A DNA stretch of 64,000 nucleotides from Crocinitomicaceae bacterium (GCA_028689775.1 JAQVCM010000003.1:146738-210737); one strand, 5' to 3'. Positions 33,357 to 44,367 are shown, counted from the first letter of the stretch. The notes: generated by a model not told the origin, from the sequence alone. Numbers and translations are program-made.

Positions 33357-34601
33357 TTATTTTTTATATTCTACAATCGTTTTTTCAATAATAGCAACGC
33401 ATTCCATCAATTGTTCTTCTGTCATTACCAAAGGTGGTGCAAAACGAATGATGTTTCCGTGTGTTGGTTTTGCCAACAAACCATTGTGCATTAAATTCAT
33501 ACAAATGTTCCAAGCCGTATCGCTGTCAGGAGTGTCGTTTACGATAATTGCATTCAATAAACCTTTTCCACGAACACTCACAATTAAATCGTTTGCATCA
33601 ATGACACGTTGCATTTCTTTTCTGAAAATATTTCCTAAACGCATGGCGTTTTCAGCCAATTGTTCATCTTTAACAACCTCCAAAGCAGCAATCGCAACTT
33701 TTGCCGCAATCGGGTTTCCACCAAAAGTAGAACCGTGTTGACCTGGTTGTATGACCAACATGATCTCATCGTCAGCCAAAACTGCTGAAACTGGGTAATT
33801 TCCACCTGAAAGAGCTTTTCCTAAAATCAAGATATCTGCTTTCACATCTTCGTGATCAATTGCCAATAATTTACCAGTTCGTGCAATTCCGGTTTGAACT
33901 TCATCCGCAATGAATAAAGTGTTTTTCGCTTTACAAAGATCAAAAGCACCTTTTAAATATCCTGCATCCGGAACAAAAACTCCTGCTTCACCTTGAATTG
34001 GTTCAACCAAGAATCCAACAACGTTATCCATTTCCAATGCTGCTTTCAAAGCATCTAAATCGTTATACGGAATGCGAATAAATCCTGGTGTAAACGGTCC
34101 GTAATTTTTACGAGCATCTGGATCATCAGAAAAAGAAACAATGGTGGTCGTTCTTCCGTGGAAGTTTCCCTCACAAACGATGATGTTTGCCTGGTTTTCT
34201 GCTACACCACGTTTTTCGTAACCCCATTTTCTACACAGTTTGATAGCCGTTTCAACAGCCTCGGCACCCGTGTTCATCGGTAAAACTTTATCGTATCCAA
34301 AGTAAGAAGTAACGTATTTTTCGTAAACTCCTAAAATGTCGTTGTAAAAAGCACGAGATGTTAAGGATAAAGTCTGTGCTTGGTCAATCATTGCACCGAT
34401 TATTTTTGGGTGACAATGTCCTTGATTTACAGCTGAATAAGCAGAAAGAAAATCGTAGTATCTTTTACCTTCAACATCCCACAAATAAACACCTTCTCCT
34501 TTGTTTAAAACTACAGGTAGCGGATGATAATTATGTGCGCCATGTTGGCTTTCCATTTGAATTAATTCTTCAGATGTGTGTTGTTCCGTGGTGGTAATCA
34601 T
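33357..34601 (-). CDS. rocD: Ornithine aminotransferase
   Basis: A PLP-dependent class III aminotransferase that converts ornithine and 2-oxoglutarate to glutamate-5-semialdehyde and glutamate, linking arginine and proline metabolism. The 414-residue protein starts near [17 protein letters not shown], the RocD N-terminal signature. The PLP-binding Asp is in [15 protein letters not shown], and the Schiff-base Lys is in [16 protein letters not shown] near 264. [10 protein letters not shown] and the substrate-binding region RFAPPLVMT also fit. Acetylornithine aminotransferase is the nearest alternative, but the N-terminal motif favours RocD. It stands alone; the tRNA downstream has its own promoter box. 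Confidence 0.93.
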   Translation of the reverse strand: MITTTEQHTSEELIQMESQHGAHNYHPLPVVLNKGEGVYLWDVEGKRYYDFLSAYSAVNQGHCHPKIIGAMIDQAQTLSLTSRAFYNDILGVYEKYVTSYFGYDKVLPMNTGAEAVETAIKLCRKWGYEKRGVAENQANIIVCEGNFHGRTTTIVSFSDDPDARKNYGPFTPGFIRIPYNDLDALKAALEMDNVVGFLVEPIQGEAGVFVPDAGYLKGAFDLCKAKNTLFIADEVQTGIARTGKLLAIDHEDVKADILILGKALSGGNYPVSAVLADDEIMLVIQPGQHGSTFGGNPIAAKVAIAALEVVKDEQLAENAMRLGNIFRKEMQRVIDANDLIVSVRGKGLLNAIIVNDTPDSDTAWNICMNLMHNGLLAKPTHGNIIRFAPPLVMTEEQLMECVAIIEKTIVEYKK

Positions 34602-34848
34602 GCGTTGTATTTTTAAGTTAAAAATACTCGTTTTGGAGAGTATGCAATCCTTTCCTCAGTTGAAATGGGAGAGAAATCATCCCGAAAAGTCAGGCAAAGA
34701 TAATTCATTTTTGATGGATTACAAAATAAGGGTCAAGAAATTGTCCTCCATTCTTTGATTCTTAATTTGTCTTTTTTTTGAAAAGTTTCAAATCGCTTGG
34801 ATTCTAAATTAGAACATCAACATCCCTGTTAAATTTCGTATTTATTAG

Positions 34849-34856
34849 TATCTTTG
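34849..34856 (+). promoter_or_regulatory. -7 box of ettA
   Basis: TATCTTTG matches TAnnTTTG and lies 21 bases before the ATG at 34878. An in-frame TTG at 34854 overlaps the box, which supports the later ATG. Confidence 0.6.
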
Positions 34857-34877
34857 ACTTTCTCATTTTCAAAGATT

Positions 34878-36563
34878 ATGGCAGACGATAAAAAAGTAAT
34901 ATTTTCGATGGTGAATGTTTCAAAACTGACACCTCAAGGCAAACCAGTTATTAAAAACATTTACCTCTCTTTCTACTACGGTGCAAAAATTGGAATCATC
35001 GGTTTAAACGGTTCGGGTAAATCAACTGTAATGAAGATTATTGCAGGTTTAGACAAGCAATACCAAGGTGATGTTGTTTTTTCTGATGGGTATACTGTTG
35101 GATATTTAGCACAAGAACCAGATTTGGATCCGACCAAAACGGTAAAAGAAATCGTGATGGAAGGTTGTCAAGAAACGGTTGACGTATTGAAAGAATACGA
35201 AGAAATTAACAATGCGTTCATGGACGAAGATGTTCTAAACGATCCAGATAAAATGGACAAATTAATTGCCCGTCAAGGACAAGTTTCAGATCGAATTGAT
35301 GCCTTGGATGCTTGGGAGTTAGACAGTAAATTGGAAAGAGCAATGGATGCGTTGCGTTGTCCGCCAGATGATCAGTTGGTGGAACACCTTTCAGGTGGTG
35401 AACGCAGACGAGTAGCATTGACACGTTTGTTGTTGCAAGAACCAGATGTATTGTTATTGGATGAGCCTACCAACCACTTGGATGCTGAATCCATTGATTG
35501 GCTAGAGCAACATTTACAGAAATATGCAGGAACGGTAATCGCTGTAACGCACGACCGTTACTTCTTGGACAACGTTGCTGGTTGGATTTTAGAGTTGGAT
35601 AGAGGTGAAGGTATTCCATGGAAAGGGAACTACACTTCTTGGTTAGAACAAAAAGGAGATCGCTTAAAATCAGAAGAAAAAACAGCTTCCAAACGTCAGA
35701 AAATGTTAGCGCAAGAGTTGGAATGGGTTCGAATGAATCCGAAAGCGCGTCAAGCGAAAAGCAAAGCACGTTTGAACAACTACGATAAAATGATGTCGGA
35801 AGACATGAAAGAAAGAGAGTTGGTATTAGAGATTCCAATTCCAAATGGACCACGATTAGGGAACAATGTCATTGATGCAGAGCACGTAGCGAAATCTTTT
35901 GGGGATAAATTGTTGTATGATGATTTGAATTTCAAATTACCGCCAGCTGGAATTGTAGGTGTTATCGGGCCAAACGGTGCGGGTAAAACTACTATCTTCA
36001 AGATGATTATGGATGAATTGCAACCAGATTCTGGTGAATTCAAAGTTGGTGATACGGTTAAAATTGGTTATGTCGATCAAGCGCATGAAGACATCGATCC
36101 GGAGAAAACAATTTACGAAGTAATTTCTGGAGGAAATGAATATTTGGAAATTGGAAATCAGAAAATTATTTCAAGAGCGTATATTTCTAAATTCAACTTC
36201 GCAGGAAGTGACCAAAATAAGAAAGTAGGGGTTTTATCAGGAGGTGAACGAAATCGTTTGCATTTAGCGATGACCTTGAAAACCGAAGCCAACGTATTGC
36301 TGCTCGATGAACCAACGAATGACATTGACGTAAATACTTTACGGGCTTTGGAGGAAGGAATTATGAATTTTGCGGGTTGTGCGGTTGTTATTTCTCACGA
36401 CAGATGGTTCTTGGATCGTATTTGCACACACATTTTAGCGTTTGAAGGAGATTCTCAAGTTTATTGGTTCGAAGGTTCTTATTCTGATTACGAAGAAAAT
36501 CGTAAAAAACGTCTAGGCGACTCAGCTCCAAAACGAATTAAATATAGAAAATTGACGAATTAA
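34878..36563 (+). CDS. ettA: ABC-F translation factor EttA
   Basis: A soluble ABC-F ATPase that binds the ribosomal E site and gates elongation according to energy state. The protein is 561 residues, close to E. coli EttA (555). It has two ATPase domains: Walker A GLNGSGKST near 43 and GPNGAGKTT near 363; signatures LSGGERRRVAL and LSGGERNRLHL; Walker B motifs LLLDEPTNHLD and LLLDEPTNDID. The EttA arm region and the linker WVRMNPKARQAKSKARL lie between them. The start MADDKKVIFSMVNVSK was chosen over an upstream TTG that lies inside the promoter. Confidence 0.95.
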   Translation: MADDKKVIFSMVNVSKLTPQGKPVIKNIYLSFYYGAKIGIIGLNGSGKSTVMKIIAGLDKQYQGDVVFSDGYTVGYLAQEPDLDPTKTVKEIVMEGCQETVDVLKEYEEINNAFMDEDVLNDPDKMDKLIARQGQVSDRIDALDAWELDSKLERAMDALRCPPDDQLVEHLSGGERRRVALTRLLLQEPDVLLLDEPTNHLDAESIDWLEQHLQKYAGTVIAVTHDRYFLDNVAGWILELDRGEGIPWKGNYTSWLEQKGDRLKSEEKTASKRQKMLAQELEWVRMNPKARQAKSKARLNNYDKMMSEDMKERELVLEIPIPNGPRLGNNVIDAEHVAKSFGDKLLYDDLNFKLPPAGIVGVIGPNGAGKTTIFKMIMDELQPDSGEFKVGDTVKIGYVDQAHEDIDPEKTIYEVISGGNEYLEIGNQKIISRAYISKFNFAGSDQNKKVGVLSGGERNRLHLAMTLKTEANVLLLDEPTNDIDVNTLRALEEGIMNFAGCAVVISHDRWFLDRICTHILAFEGDSQVYWFEGSYSDYEENRKKRLGDSAPKRIKYRKLTN

Positions 36564-36620
36564 TTTTACAAGCGATTAACAGTCAGTTATTCAAAAACGT
36601 AAGACAAACTATTTTCACAA

Positions 36621-37403
36621 ATGCTTCAAACGATTCAAAAGGTTTCAATCATAGGTGCAGGAAATGTGGCCAGTCAATTGGCACAGGAATTAGCTAGTAA
36701 CGGAATTCAAATTGTTTCCGTTACCAGCAAATCCAATGAATCTGCTTCAATTTTGGCTGAAGTATTGAACTGTGCTGTCATTGCTGATATCGCGCAAATT
36801 CCACCAAGTGATTTGGTTTTGGTATGTGTTGGAGATGATGCAATTCAAGAAGTGATTGCGCAAATTCCTACGCAACAAGCTGTCGCATATACCTCTGGAA
36901 GTGTTGAGATTAAGTCCATTGCGACGCGACAAAATTTAGGTGTTTTTTATCCTTTACAAACTTTTTCAAAAACGAGAAAAGTTGAAATGTTTGAAGTTCC
37001 TTTTTTAATCGAAGCGAACAATACACATTTTGCGCAGGCATTATTTGACTTAGCTTGGAAAATCAGCAAAAATGTACAATTTATGAATTCAGAACAACGG
37101 AAGAAAATTCACGTTGGAGCTGTTATTGTCAATAATTTTACCAATCACTTGGTGTATTTGGCAGATCAATATTTTAAAGAAAATGAATTGGATTGGAAAA
37201 TTCTCCAGCCATTGCTAAAAGAAACGTTGGCTAAATTAGAAACTACAACGCCTTACGACGCGCAAACGGGACCTGCACGCAGAAATGATCAGGAAATTAT
37301 AGAAAAACATCTTCTGATGTTGAACGGAAATACCAAAGAAATTTATCAGCTGATGTCTGAAAGTATATTAAAGACGTATTCAAACAAAATTCAAAATGAT
37401 TAG
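36621..37403 (+). CDS. Rossmann-fold/DUF2520 protein, reductase-like
   Basis: A 260-residue protein. An N-terminal NAD(P)-binding domain has the motif IIGAGNVASQLAQEL near 10-24, as in ProC-type reductases. A C-terminal helical DUF2520 domain contains KKIHVGAVIVNNFTNHLVYLA and TGPARRNDQEIIEKHL. Proteins of this layout resemble ketopantoate and pyrroline-carboxylate reductases, but the substrate is unknown. Its last 8 bases overlap the KdsC-like phosphatase gene. The pair is a recurrent neighbourhood in Bacteroidota, as far as I recall, suggesting a shared pathway that has not been named. Confidence 0.82.
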   Translation: MLQTIQKVSIIGAGNVASQLAQELASNGIQIVSVTSKSNESASILAEVLNCAVIADIAQIPPSDLVLVCVGDDAIQEVIAQIPTQQAVAYTSGSVEIKSIATRQNLGVFYPLQTFSKTRKVEMFEVPFLIEANNTHFAQALFDLAWKISKNVQFMNSEQRKKIHVGAVIVNNFTNHLVYLADQYFKENELDWKILQPLLKETLAKLETTTPYDAQTGPARRNDQEIIEKHLLMLNGNTKEIYQLMSESILKTYSNKIQND

Positions 37404-37914
37404 TTACAAAGAAAGATTACCAAAAATCACCACTTTTATTTTTGATGTAGATGGTGTTTTAACAACAGGCGAAGTTTTATTATTAGACGGAAATGTAGTT
37501 CGTGTTACCAATTCCAAAGATGCGTATGCACTTCAATATGCTGCAAAAATGGGTTACAGAATCATCATTCTTACAGGCGGAAATTCTTCTGATGTGAAAG
37601 AAAGAATGTTGAGTTTAGGCGTAACTGAAGTATTCTTAAGTTCGCACGAAAAAACAAAAATTTACCAAGACTGCAAAGATAAATACGGTTTTGAAGATGA
37701 AGAAGTGTTGTACATGGGTGATGATATTCCAGATTATCATGTAATGAAACAAGTCGGAATTTCTTCTTGTCCACAAGATGCTGCGGTAGAAATTAAAGAC
37801 ATTTGTCATTACCAATCTCCATTAGCTGGAGGGAAAGGTTGCGTGCGTGATGTGATTGAACAAACAATGCGCGTTCAGAAAAAATGGTTCTCAGCAGAAG
37901 CTTTTACTTGGTAA
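37396..37914 (+). CDS. KdsC-like HAD phosphatase
   Basis: A 172-residue HAD phosphatase without a cap domain, as in KDO-8-phosphate phosphatase KdsC. The nucleophile and acid/base Asp are D17 and D19 in FIFDVDGVLTTGEVLL. Motif II is the Thr of ILTGG, and motif IV is MGDDIPDYHVM. KdsC removes phosphate from KDO-8-phosphate in lipopolysaccharide core synthesis and normally forms a tetramer. The sequence fits that family well; related enzymes act on other nonulosonate phosphates, and no KDO synthase is nearby. It overlaps the DUF2520 gene by 8 bases and is followed by a sugar-kinase-like gene after 9. Confidence 0.82.
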   Translation: MISYKERLPKITTFIFDVDGVLTTGEVLLLDGNVVRVTNSKDAYALQYAAKMGYRIIILTGGNSSDVKERMLSLGVTEVFLSSHEKTKIYQDCKDKYGFEDEEVLYMGDDIPDYHVMKQVGISSCPQDAAVEIKDICHYQSPLAGGKGCVRDVIEQTMRVQKKWFSAEAFTW

Positions 37915-37923
37915 GATCGCGAG

Positions 37924-38754
37924 ATGAAAAAATCATTTTTGATTGCAGATAGTGGTGGTACTTCCACAGATTGGTGTTTTGTAAATACCGAAGGAGAAAG
38001 AACTTATTTTTGTTCTGAAAGCTATCACTATTCCAATTTCAATGAAGCTTTTTTCGCGCGGATGAATCAATTTTGGAAAGAAAAACAGTTCAGTTTAGAT
38101 ACTGAAATTCATTTCTATGGTGCAGGTTGTTCTTTGGAGCAAAATCAACGCATCATTGAAAAACATTTTAAAGACTTGGGATTTCAAAAGATCCAAGTCG
38201 AAAACGATTTACTAGGTGCTTGTCGCGGCTTGTTGCGACAAGCTTCTGGTTTATTAGGGATTCTTGGAACAGGTTCTGCCTTGGCGGAATACGATCAAAA
38301 TGAATCCATTCAAATTTACGGAGGATTTGGTTATTTAATTGGCGACGAAGGAAGCGGATTCTATTTTGGAAAATCGCTTATTCATAGCTTGTTAAACAAA
38401 ACTTTAAACGCTGAACTGTCTCTATATCTTCATTCCATCTTAGGCGATGAACACGCTATTTTACAACATGTTTATGGTGTTGAAGGTAAGAAATGGATTG
38501 GTGAATTAGCCCGAAGAGTTGGACATTCAGAAAAAATTCAGCAAATGCACCGAGAAAATATTCGATTGTTTTTACAAGTACACCTTTCTCAAATCAAACA
38601 GAAATATACAGAAATTTCTTTTGTAGGTTCGTATGCATTTCATCAGAAAGAAATTTTAATCCAAGAATTAAAACCGTACGATTTGACTTTGCGTAAAATA
38701 GCTCAAAAACCAATTGAAGAAATGGTTGATTTTACCATTGAGAAATTTAGATAG
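37924..38754 (+). CDS. BadF/BadG-type ATPase, N-acetylglucosamine-kinase-like
   Basis: A 276-residue member of the sugar kinase/Hsp70/actin superfamily. The phosphate-1 loop is ADSGGTSTDW (8-17), the phosphate-2 region is LGILGTGSALA, and GGFGYLIGDEGSGFYFGK is the signature of the BadF/NAGK group. It most likely phosphorylates an amino sugar such as N-acetylglucosamine released from cell-wall recycling. Activation of a dehydratase, the other BadF role, is less likely because there is no FeS-type CxxC motif and no dehydratase neighbour. It is the last gene of the DUF2520-kdsC-kinase group. Confidence 0.8.
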   Translation: MKKSFLIADSGGTSTDWCFVNTEGERTYFCSESYHYSNFNEAFFARMNQFWKEKQFSLDTEIHFYGAGCSLEQNQRIIEKHFKDLGFQKIQVENDLLGACRGLLRQASGLLGILGTGSALAEYDQNESIQIYGGFGYLIGDEGSGFYFGKSLIHSLLNKTLNAELSLYLHSILGDEHAILQHVYGVEGKKWIGELARRVGHSEKIQQMHRENIRLFLQVHLSQIKQKYTEISFVGSYAFHQKEILIQELKPYDLTLRKIAQKPIEEMVDFTIEKFR

Positions 38755-38841
38755 TAGATTAACGGAGTGCTTCTTACAGCTCCCACGTCACTGACCACCA
38801 ACTACCGAGAATTTCAACTATCCTTAATCAGGAGTTAATCA

Positions 38842-39801
38842 TCATTTCAACTTCACATCGATCGTCACTGGCAAGTGATCCGAATATCCTCCCAAATACT
38901 TTCTACCTGCATACGTTCTAAACGGCAGAAGATCGCCTTTAAACGTTTCCATCAACAATTGAGGTGAATGAATTTTTCCTGAATTTGGTATGACTTTAAA
39001 TCCTTTTGACTTTTTAAGTAATTGATCTGAAACTAAAATGTGATCGAGAATATCCCATTCTCCTTTGTAAAAGTAACTTCCTCCATATTCTCCAGATGAT
39101 TTAGTAATCTGAGGACGCAATTTTTCGGCAACTAATTTCGGACCATTATTCGTTGGATAATCGTTTAAATCTCCCATGAAAATGATTTTCGCATCTGGAT
39201 GAATTGTCAAAACAGAATCCAAATATCTTTTTCCATTTTTTGCTGCTTCCATTCTGTTTTTATCACTTTCTTCTTGACCACCACTTCTGCTAGGCCAGTG
39301 GTTGATTAACATGTGAATGGTATCTTTTTTGGAAAGAAATTTTGCCCATAATATATCTCTAGAAGTTGGAATTTCTTTTCCTGGTAATGTAAACCGAATG
39401 ATTCCTTGACTGACTAATTTTAACTTGATACTATCGTAAATCAATCCAACGTCAATTCCTCTGGCATCCATACTTTCTGCATGCACAACACCATGCGTTT
39501 TAGACATCGTTGGCGAGAATCGTACAATATCTCTGATCACGGCTTCGTTTTCAATTTCGCAAACTCCAACTGCTACTAAATCGCCCATGATACCAAAAAC
39601 AGTATTGATGTGATCGATTTTTTCCATATATCGCGCTCCAGTCCAGTTGTAACTTCCCTCAGGTAGAAAATCTTCGTCGTTTTTGTTTGGGTCGTTGATG
39701 GTGTCAAAAAGATTTTCAACGTTGTAAAATCCAATTCTTGATTTCTGAGCTTGTCCTGAAAACGCGATGAATAGCGCGCAATAAAAAAGTATCTTTTGCA
39801 T
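38842..39801 (-). CDS. Secreted endonuclease/exonuclease/phosphatase family protein
   Basis: A 319-residue EEP-fold hydrolase with a signal peptide (1-18). The family motifs are FYNVENLFDT (Asn ligand), VGVCEIEN (metal Glu), NHWPSRSGG, FMGDLNDYP (catalytic Asp and Asn) and the late SDHLPVTIDV (catalytic His). Enzymes of this kind cleave DNA, RNA or phosphodiesters outside the cytoplasm. A role in scavenging phosphate or nucleic acid is inference. A box TATTTTTG (39807-39814, minus strand) ends five bases before the ATG, so the mRNA should be leaderless or nearly so. Confidence 0.87.
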   Translation of the reverse strand: MQKILFYCALFIAFSGQAQKSRIGFYNVENLFDTINDPNKNDEDFLPEGSYNWTGARYMEKIDHINTVFGIMGDLVAVGVCEIENEAVIRDIVRFSPTMSKTHGVVHAESMDARGIDVGLIYDSIKLKLVSQGIIRFTLPGKEIPTSRDILWAKFLSKKDTIHMLINHWPSRSGGQEESDKNRMEAAKNGKRYLDSVLTIHPDAKIIFMGDLNDYPTNNGPKLVAEKLRPQITKSSGEYGGSYFYKGEWDILDHILVSDQLLKKSKGFKVIPNSGKIHSPQLLMETFKGDLLPFRTYAGRKYLGGYSDHLPVTIDVKLK

Positions 39802-39806
39802 GGCAA

Positions 39807-39814
39807 CAAAAATA
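39807..39814 (-). promoter_or_regulatory. -7 box of the EEP hydrolase gene, very close to the start codon
   Basis: TATTTTTG on the minus strand is separated from the ATG by only TTGCC, leaving almost no room for an mRNA leader. Confidence 0.5.
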
Positions 39815-39995
39815 TAGAATCTTGCGCGATATGCAGACTAAACTTAAAATATTAACAAATAAATGATGGGTAAAGTGCATTTGAATTTTGGACCTTGAAT
39901 TTCGCGTTAAATCGATTCGCATCAAATCAAATCAATTTAAATGATCAAAGGTTTATACAATCCTGCATAATCCGCTTATAAATCTGAATTATCGT

Positions 39996-40003
39996 TATAT
40001 TTG
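39996..40003 (+). promoter_or_regulatory. -7 box of the phosphohexomutase gene
   Basis: TATATTTG matches TAnnTTTG and lies 26 bases before the TTG start at 40030. No in-frame ATG exists between the box and that TTG. Confidence 0.55.
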
Positions 40004-40029
40004 TCATTCACTATTTAAAAAAATCGAAA

Positions 40030-41439
40030 TTGGCACATAAAATTAAATTTGGAACAGATGGTTGGAGAGCAATCATTGCAAATGAATTCACAGTTGAAAA
40101 CGTTGCAAGAGTGGCATTGGCTACCGCTGTTTGGACGAAGAATAAATACGACAGACCTTCGATTGTAATCGGTCACGATTGTCGTTTTGCTGGTGAACTT
40201 TTTGTTGAAACTGCTGTGAAAGTATTTTTAAGTCAAGGAGTTCATGTGAAAATGGCAAAGGGATTTGTTTCTACCCCAATGATTTCATTGGCGGCAACGC
40301 AATACAACTGTGGAGTTGGTGTCATTATTACTGCAAGTCACAATCCGCCTGCATACAACGGTTACAAATTGAAAGCTGATTTTGGTGGACCTTTGGCGCC
40401 AAGTGATGTTCAGGAGATTGAAGACATGATTTTGGATCATCATTCAATTGATTTGAATTCCATTTCGATTGAAGATGCAATTGCTGCCGGAGATGTTGAA
40501 ATTGTTGACATTGAAACAAGATATGTAGATCACGTAAAAGCTAACTTTGATTTAGAAGCGATTCAAAATTCAGGATTGAAATTCGTTTACGATGCCATGT
40601 ACGGTGCTGGACAAAATGTGATGAAACGCATTCTTCCAGACATTACTTTCATGCACTGCGAACACAATCCATCTTTCTACGGACAAGCTCCAGAACCAAT
40701 TTCTAAAAATTTACAAGAATTAGAAGCGTTCTTGAAAGCAAATCCAGGATTCGATTGCGCACTTTCTACAGATGGTGATGCCGATAGAATTGGTTTGCAC
40801 GATGGAAAAGGTAACTTTGTTGATTCTCATCACATTATCTTACTTTTACTAAACTACATGGTGAAGTATAAGAAGATGACCGGAGAAGTAGTTACTGCTT
40901 TTAGTTGTACGCCACGAATTGAAAAATTAGCCATGCATTTTGGTTTAGAGCACACCACAACTAAAATTGGATTTAAAGAAATTGCGACCATCATGGTTCA
41001 ACGCGACGTTCTTTTAGGTGGCGAAGAATCTGGAGGAATTGCTGTAAAAGGTCACATTCCTGAACGAGATGGAATTTGGATGGGATTAATCATCTGGGAA
41101 TTCATGGCAAAATCTGGTAAAACATTGGATCAATTGATACAAGAAGTTTATGAGATTGTTGGTGAATTCAAATTTGAAAGAAACGATCTTCACATTACAG
41201 AAGAATTGAAATTAAGCATCGTTGAAAATTGTAAAAATAACGTTTACAAACAGTTTGGTGATTACAAGGTTCGTGAAGTGAAAACAACAGACGGTTGGAA
41301 ATACTTTTTTGATGATGAACGTTGGATGATGATTCGTGCTTCTGGAACAGAACCTGTTTTAAGAACGTATGCGGAAGCTCCAACTTTGGAAGAAGTTCGC
41401 AAGATCTTGAAAATGACACAAGAAACGATTTGTAACTAA
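40030..41439 (+). CDS. Phosphoglucomutase/phosphomannomutase, TTG start
   Basis: An alpha-D-phosphohexomutase of 469 residues that interconverts hexose 1- and 6-phosphates for sugar-nucleotide synthesis. The N-terminus is [11 protein letters not shown]. The phosphoserine loop is [13 protein letters not shown] with Ser near 103, the metal loop [11 protein letters not shown] near 248, and the sugar-binding loop GGEESGGI. The phosphate-binding loop [10 protein letters not shown] lies near the end. The start must be TTG, because no ATG or GTG occurs in frame between the promoter box and the conserved KIKFGTDGW. aroC follows after 5 bases. Confidence 0.93.
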   Translation: MAHKIKFGTDGWRAIIANEFTVENVARVALATAVWTKNKYDRPSIVIGHDCRFAGELFVETAVKVFLSQGVHVKMAKGFVSTPMISLAATQYNCGVGVIITASHNPPAYNGYKLKADFGGPLAPSDVQEIEDMILDHHSIDLNSISIEDAIAAGDVEIVDIETRYVDHVKANFDLEAIQNSGLKFVYDAMYGAGQNVMKRILPDITFMHCEHNPSFYGQAPEPISKNLQELEAFLKANPGFDCALSTDGDADRIGLHDGKGNFVDSHHIILLLLNYMVKYKKMTGEVVTAFSCTPRIEKLAMHFGLEHTTTKIGFKEIATIMVQRDVLLGGEESGGIAVKGHIPERDGIWMGLIIWEFMAKSGKTLDQLIQEVYEIVGEFKFERNDLHITEELKLSIVENCKNNVYKQFGDYKVREVKTTDGWKYFFDDERWMMIRASGTEPVLRTYAEAPTLEEVRKILKMTQETICN

Positions 41440-41444
41440 CAAAT

Positions 41445-42518
41445 ATGGCCGGTTCTACAGTTGGAAAATTATTCACATTAACTACTTTTGGTGAGTCACA
41501 TGGAGTCGCTATTGGCGGAATCGTGGATGGTTTTCCAGCAAATGTAGCAATCGATATCGATTTGATTCAAATGGAGTTAGATCGTCGCAAACCGGGTCAA
41601 TCGAAGTTGGTGACACAGCGAAAAGAATCGGATGAAGTTCAGTTTTTATCTGGAATTTTTGAAGGTAAATCAACTGGTTCACCAATTGGATTCTTGATTC
41701 CAAATACGGATTCAAAATCAAAGGATTACGATCATTTAAAAACGGTTTTTAGACCGTCGCATGCAGATTTTACCTACGAGAAGAAATACGGACATCGAGA
41801 TCACCGCGGTGGTGGAAGATCAAGTGCACGAGAAACTGCCAGTAGAGTAGTTGCTGGTGCTTTAGCAAAACAGTTTTTGACAAGCAAAGGAATTCAAATT
41901 CAAGCATTTGTAAATCAGGTCGGAAAGATTAAGCTTTCTGAAAATGAATTAGCTCATCTAGATTTGAGTTTGACAGAATCCAATTTGGTTCGTTGTCCAA
42001 ATCCTCAAAAAGCACAAGAGATGGAAGATTTCATCCTCGAAACTCGCAAAAAGGGAGATACGATTGGCGGATGTATTCAATGTCGTGTTACTGGAATGCC
42101 AGCCGGTTTGGGTGAACCAGTATTTGATAAACTCCACGCTGAAATTGGAAAAGCAATGCTCTCCATCAATGCTGCCAAAGGATTTGAAATCGGTTCTGGA
42201 TTTTCTGGAGTGGAAATGTATGGCTCTGCTCACAACGATATTTTTAATGAAGATGGTTCAACCAAAACCAACAACAGTGGCGGTGTACAAGGTGGAATAA
42301 GCAACGGAATGCCTTTGGTTTTTACCACTGCTTTTAAACCCATTGCAACTTTAATTCAGAGTCAAGAAAGTATCGATAAAGATGGAAATAAAGTCATTGT
42401 GGAAGGAAAAGGGCGTCACGATGCGTGCGTAGTTCCTCGCGCAGTGCCGATTGTAGAAGCGATGGCAGCGATTGTAATTTTAGATTTTTTATTAAGACAA
42501 CATGCTCAAAGCGTTTAA
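41445..42518 (+). CDS. aroC: Chorismate synthase
   Basis: The last shikimate-pathway enzyme: it turns EPSP into chorismate using reduced FMN. The 357-residue protein opens with [21 protein letters not shown], carrying the family's first signature (GESH). The second signature is [21 protein letters not shown], and the third is near the C-terminus ([18 protein letters not shown]). The length is typical. It is packed with the mutase (5-base gap) and the membrane glycosyltransferase-like gene (17-base overlap), so all three are probably cotranscribed. Confidence 0.97.
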   Translation: MAGSTVGKLFTLTTFGESHGVAIGGIVDGFPANVAIDIDLIQMELDRRKPGQSKLVTQRKESDEVQFLSGIFEGKSTGSPIGFLIPNTDSKSKDYDHLKTVFRPSHADFTYEKKYGHRDHRGGGRSSARETASRVVAGALAKQFLTSKGIQIQAFVNQVGKIKLSENELAHLDLSLTESNLVRCPNPQKAQEMEDFILETRKKGDTIGGCIQCRVTGMPAGLGEPVFDKLHAEIGKAMLSINAAKGFEIGSGFSGVEMYGSAHNDIFNEDGSTKTNNSGGVQGGISNGMPLVFTTAFKPIATLIQSQESIDKDGNKVIVEGKGRHDACVVPRAVPIVEAMAAIVILDFLLRQHAQSV

Positions 42519-44334
42519 TACAGTCGTTCATCTTTTAAGATCCATTTTGAATCTTCCGAGATTTCCATATATTTTTCTGGTTTTCCTAACGGTTTTCCTT
42601 TTCTTTAAAAGTGAAGATTATTACCATTTCATCGATTCAGATAAATACGAACGAAGAATGATTGAAAGCGATGGTGCGGGCTATTTTGCCTACTTGCCGC
42701 AAACTTTCATATACAAAACCAATCATTTTGAATTCATTACGGATTTAAAGAAAAAATATCCCGACGCAAAATTCGATCAAGGATTATCGCCAGTTGTCGA
42801 TGGAAAACGAACGGATAAATACTTTATTGGAACTGCCATTTGTATCGCTCCATTTTATTATGCTACACATCAAGGCGTTGTTGCAGCTGGTGGAAATGCA
42901 GATGGATATTCCGTTCCTTATGAACTATCGGTTCTTCTTGCTGGTCTTGCATTTTTAGCTTTGGGAATGTGGAGTATCATCCGTTTACTGCGAAGTTTTT
43001 CCTTGTCCAATAGTACAATCGTGTTTAGTTTGATGGGTTTGACCTTGGCAACAAACATGTATTATTACACGGTGTATCATCCAGATTTTGCGCACGTTTT
43101 CGCTTTTGGAATCATCGCATTCCTTTTGTTGCAGTTTAAAACCTATGCGGATTCAAACAAAAGCAAGCATTTGGTAATCATCGCTTCTTTATTAGGTTTG
43201 TTAACGATAATTCGTCCTACAGATGCTCTGATTGTACTACTTTTCCCTTTCTTTTTCCCCTCTTTTAAAGCTTTTTTAGCGCGACTTCAATTCATTCTGA
43301 AAGATCAAAAAATTGCTTTTCTTTTAGGACTTATACTTTTCATTGCAATCATCAGTTTACAGTTTATCAACATCTATCAACAAACAGGACAATGGCGATT
43401 TAATGAATATGTTGTTGGTGCTGAGGGATTTGATCATTTGTTTAATCCCAAAATTAGTGAAGTTTTATTCAGTTTCAGAAAAGGTTTCTTTATTTACACA
43501 CCATTTTTTATCCTGTTAATTCCTGGATTTATTGAGTTGTATCGCTGGAATAAATACTTTTTCACTGGAGTTCTCTCTTTCTTTGTTGTTTTCACCTATG
43601 TGATGGCTTCTTGGTGGTGTTGGTATTATGGCGGAAGTTTAGGAATGAGACCGATGATTGATGTTTATGCCGTTTTAATCATTCCAGTAGCATTTTTATT
43701 TCAGAAAGCAAAGCGGTATTTTAAAGTCATTTTATTTCTGTTTTTATTGGCGATGATCGATGTAAATAGAACCTATTCGTATCAACTTCAAAATGCAATC
43801 ATTCATTATTCCGACATGGATAAAGAATCATTCATGCATACCTTTTTACAAACTGGTAAACGATACGAGTGGATGGTTTTCATTGAAGAACCAACTTTTG
43901 ACAAAGCGAAATTCAGAAAAAAAGAATCTTTATTTTACAATTCAACCAATGAAAGTTGGAGTTTAGGTAAAAAGAATCAATATTTTGAAACTGAGTTTAC
44001 AGGAAGTTTGTTTAAGATGATTTACGTTCCAGATTCAACCATCCGAGATTCAAAAATAGCATTGGAAGTTTCGTATGATATTTTCATCAAAGAAGAAGAT
44101 CATACTTCCAAAGTTATCTTGTTTGGATATCAAAATGGAGAAAGAAAAGACTTGTCGCTTAACTATTTAAAGTTTCAAATTCCACGAATTAGACATTATT
44201 ATCCCGTAAAAGCGCAATTGGTATCTGAAGAAAAATACGGACAAATGGATTCCTTGGAAATTTGGGTCGACAACAACGTACACGATGCCTTGTTTAAAAG
44301 ACTTCAAGCCGATGTGTTTGTAGGCAAAAAATAG
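42502..44334 (+). CDS. Large membrane protein, GT-C glycosyltransferase-like
   Basis: A 610-residue protein with about 11 membrane segments between residues 15 and 430 and a soluble beta-rich tail of about 180 residues. The first outer loop holds [14 protein letters not shown], with acidic residues placed like the catalytic Asp of GT-C glycosyltransferases of the dolichyl-phosphate-mannose type. The loop [12 protein letters not shown] also fits that fold. Such enzymes move a sugar from a lipid carrier on the periplasmic side. No assigned family can be named with confidence. The start overlaps the end of aroC by 17 bases. Confidence 0.7.
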   Translation: MLKAFNTVVHLLRSILNLPRFPYIFLVFLTVFLFFKSEDYYHFIDSDKYERRMIESDGAGYFAYLPQTFIYKTNHFEFITDLKKKYPDAKFDQGLSPVVDGKRTDKYFIGTAICIAPFYYATHQGVVAAGGNADGYSVPYELSVLLAGLAFLALGMWSIIRLLRSFSLSNSTIVFSLMGLTLATNMYYYTVYHPDFAHVFAFGIIAFLLLQFKTYADSNKSKHLVIIASLLGLLTIIRPTDALIVLLFPFFFPSFKAFLARLQFILKDQKIAFLLGLILFIAIISLQFINIYQQTGQWRFNEYVVGAEGFDHLFNPKISEVLFSFRKGFFIYTPFFILLIPGFIELYRWNKYFFTGVLSFFVVFTYVMASWWCWYYGGSLGMRPMIDVYAVLIIPVAFLFQKAKRYFKVILFLFLLAMIDVNRTYSYQLQNAIIHYSDMDKESFMHTFLQTGKRYEWMVFIEEPTFDKAKFRKKESLFYNSTNESWSLGKKNQYFETEFTGSLFKMIYVPDSTIRDSKIALEVSYDIFIKEEDHTSKVILFGYQNGERKDLSLNYLKFQIPRIRHYYPVKAQLVSEEKYGQMDSLEIWVDNNVHDALFKRLQADVFVGKK

Positions 44335-44367
44335 TTCACACTGCGCTAGATTCTCGTAAATTACCGC

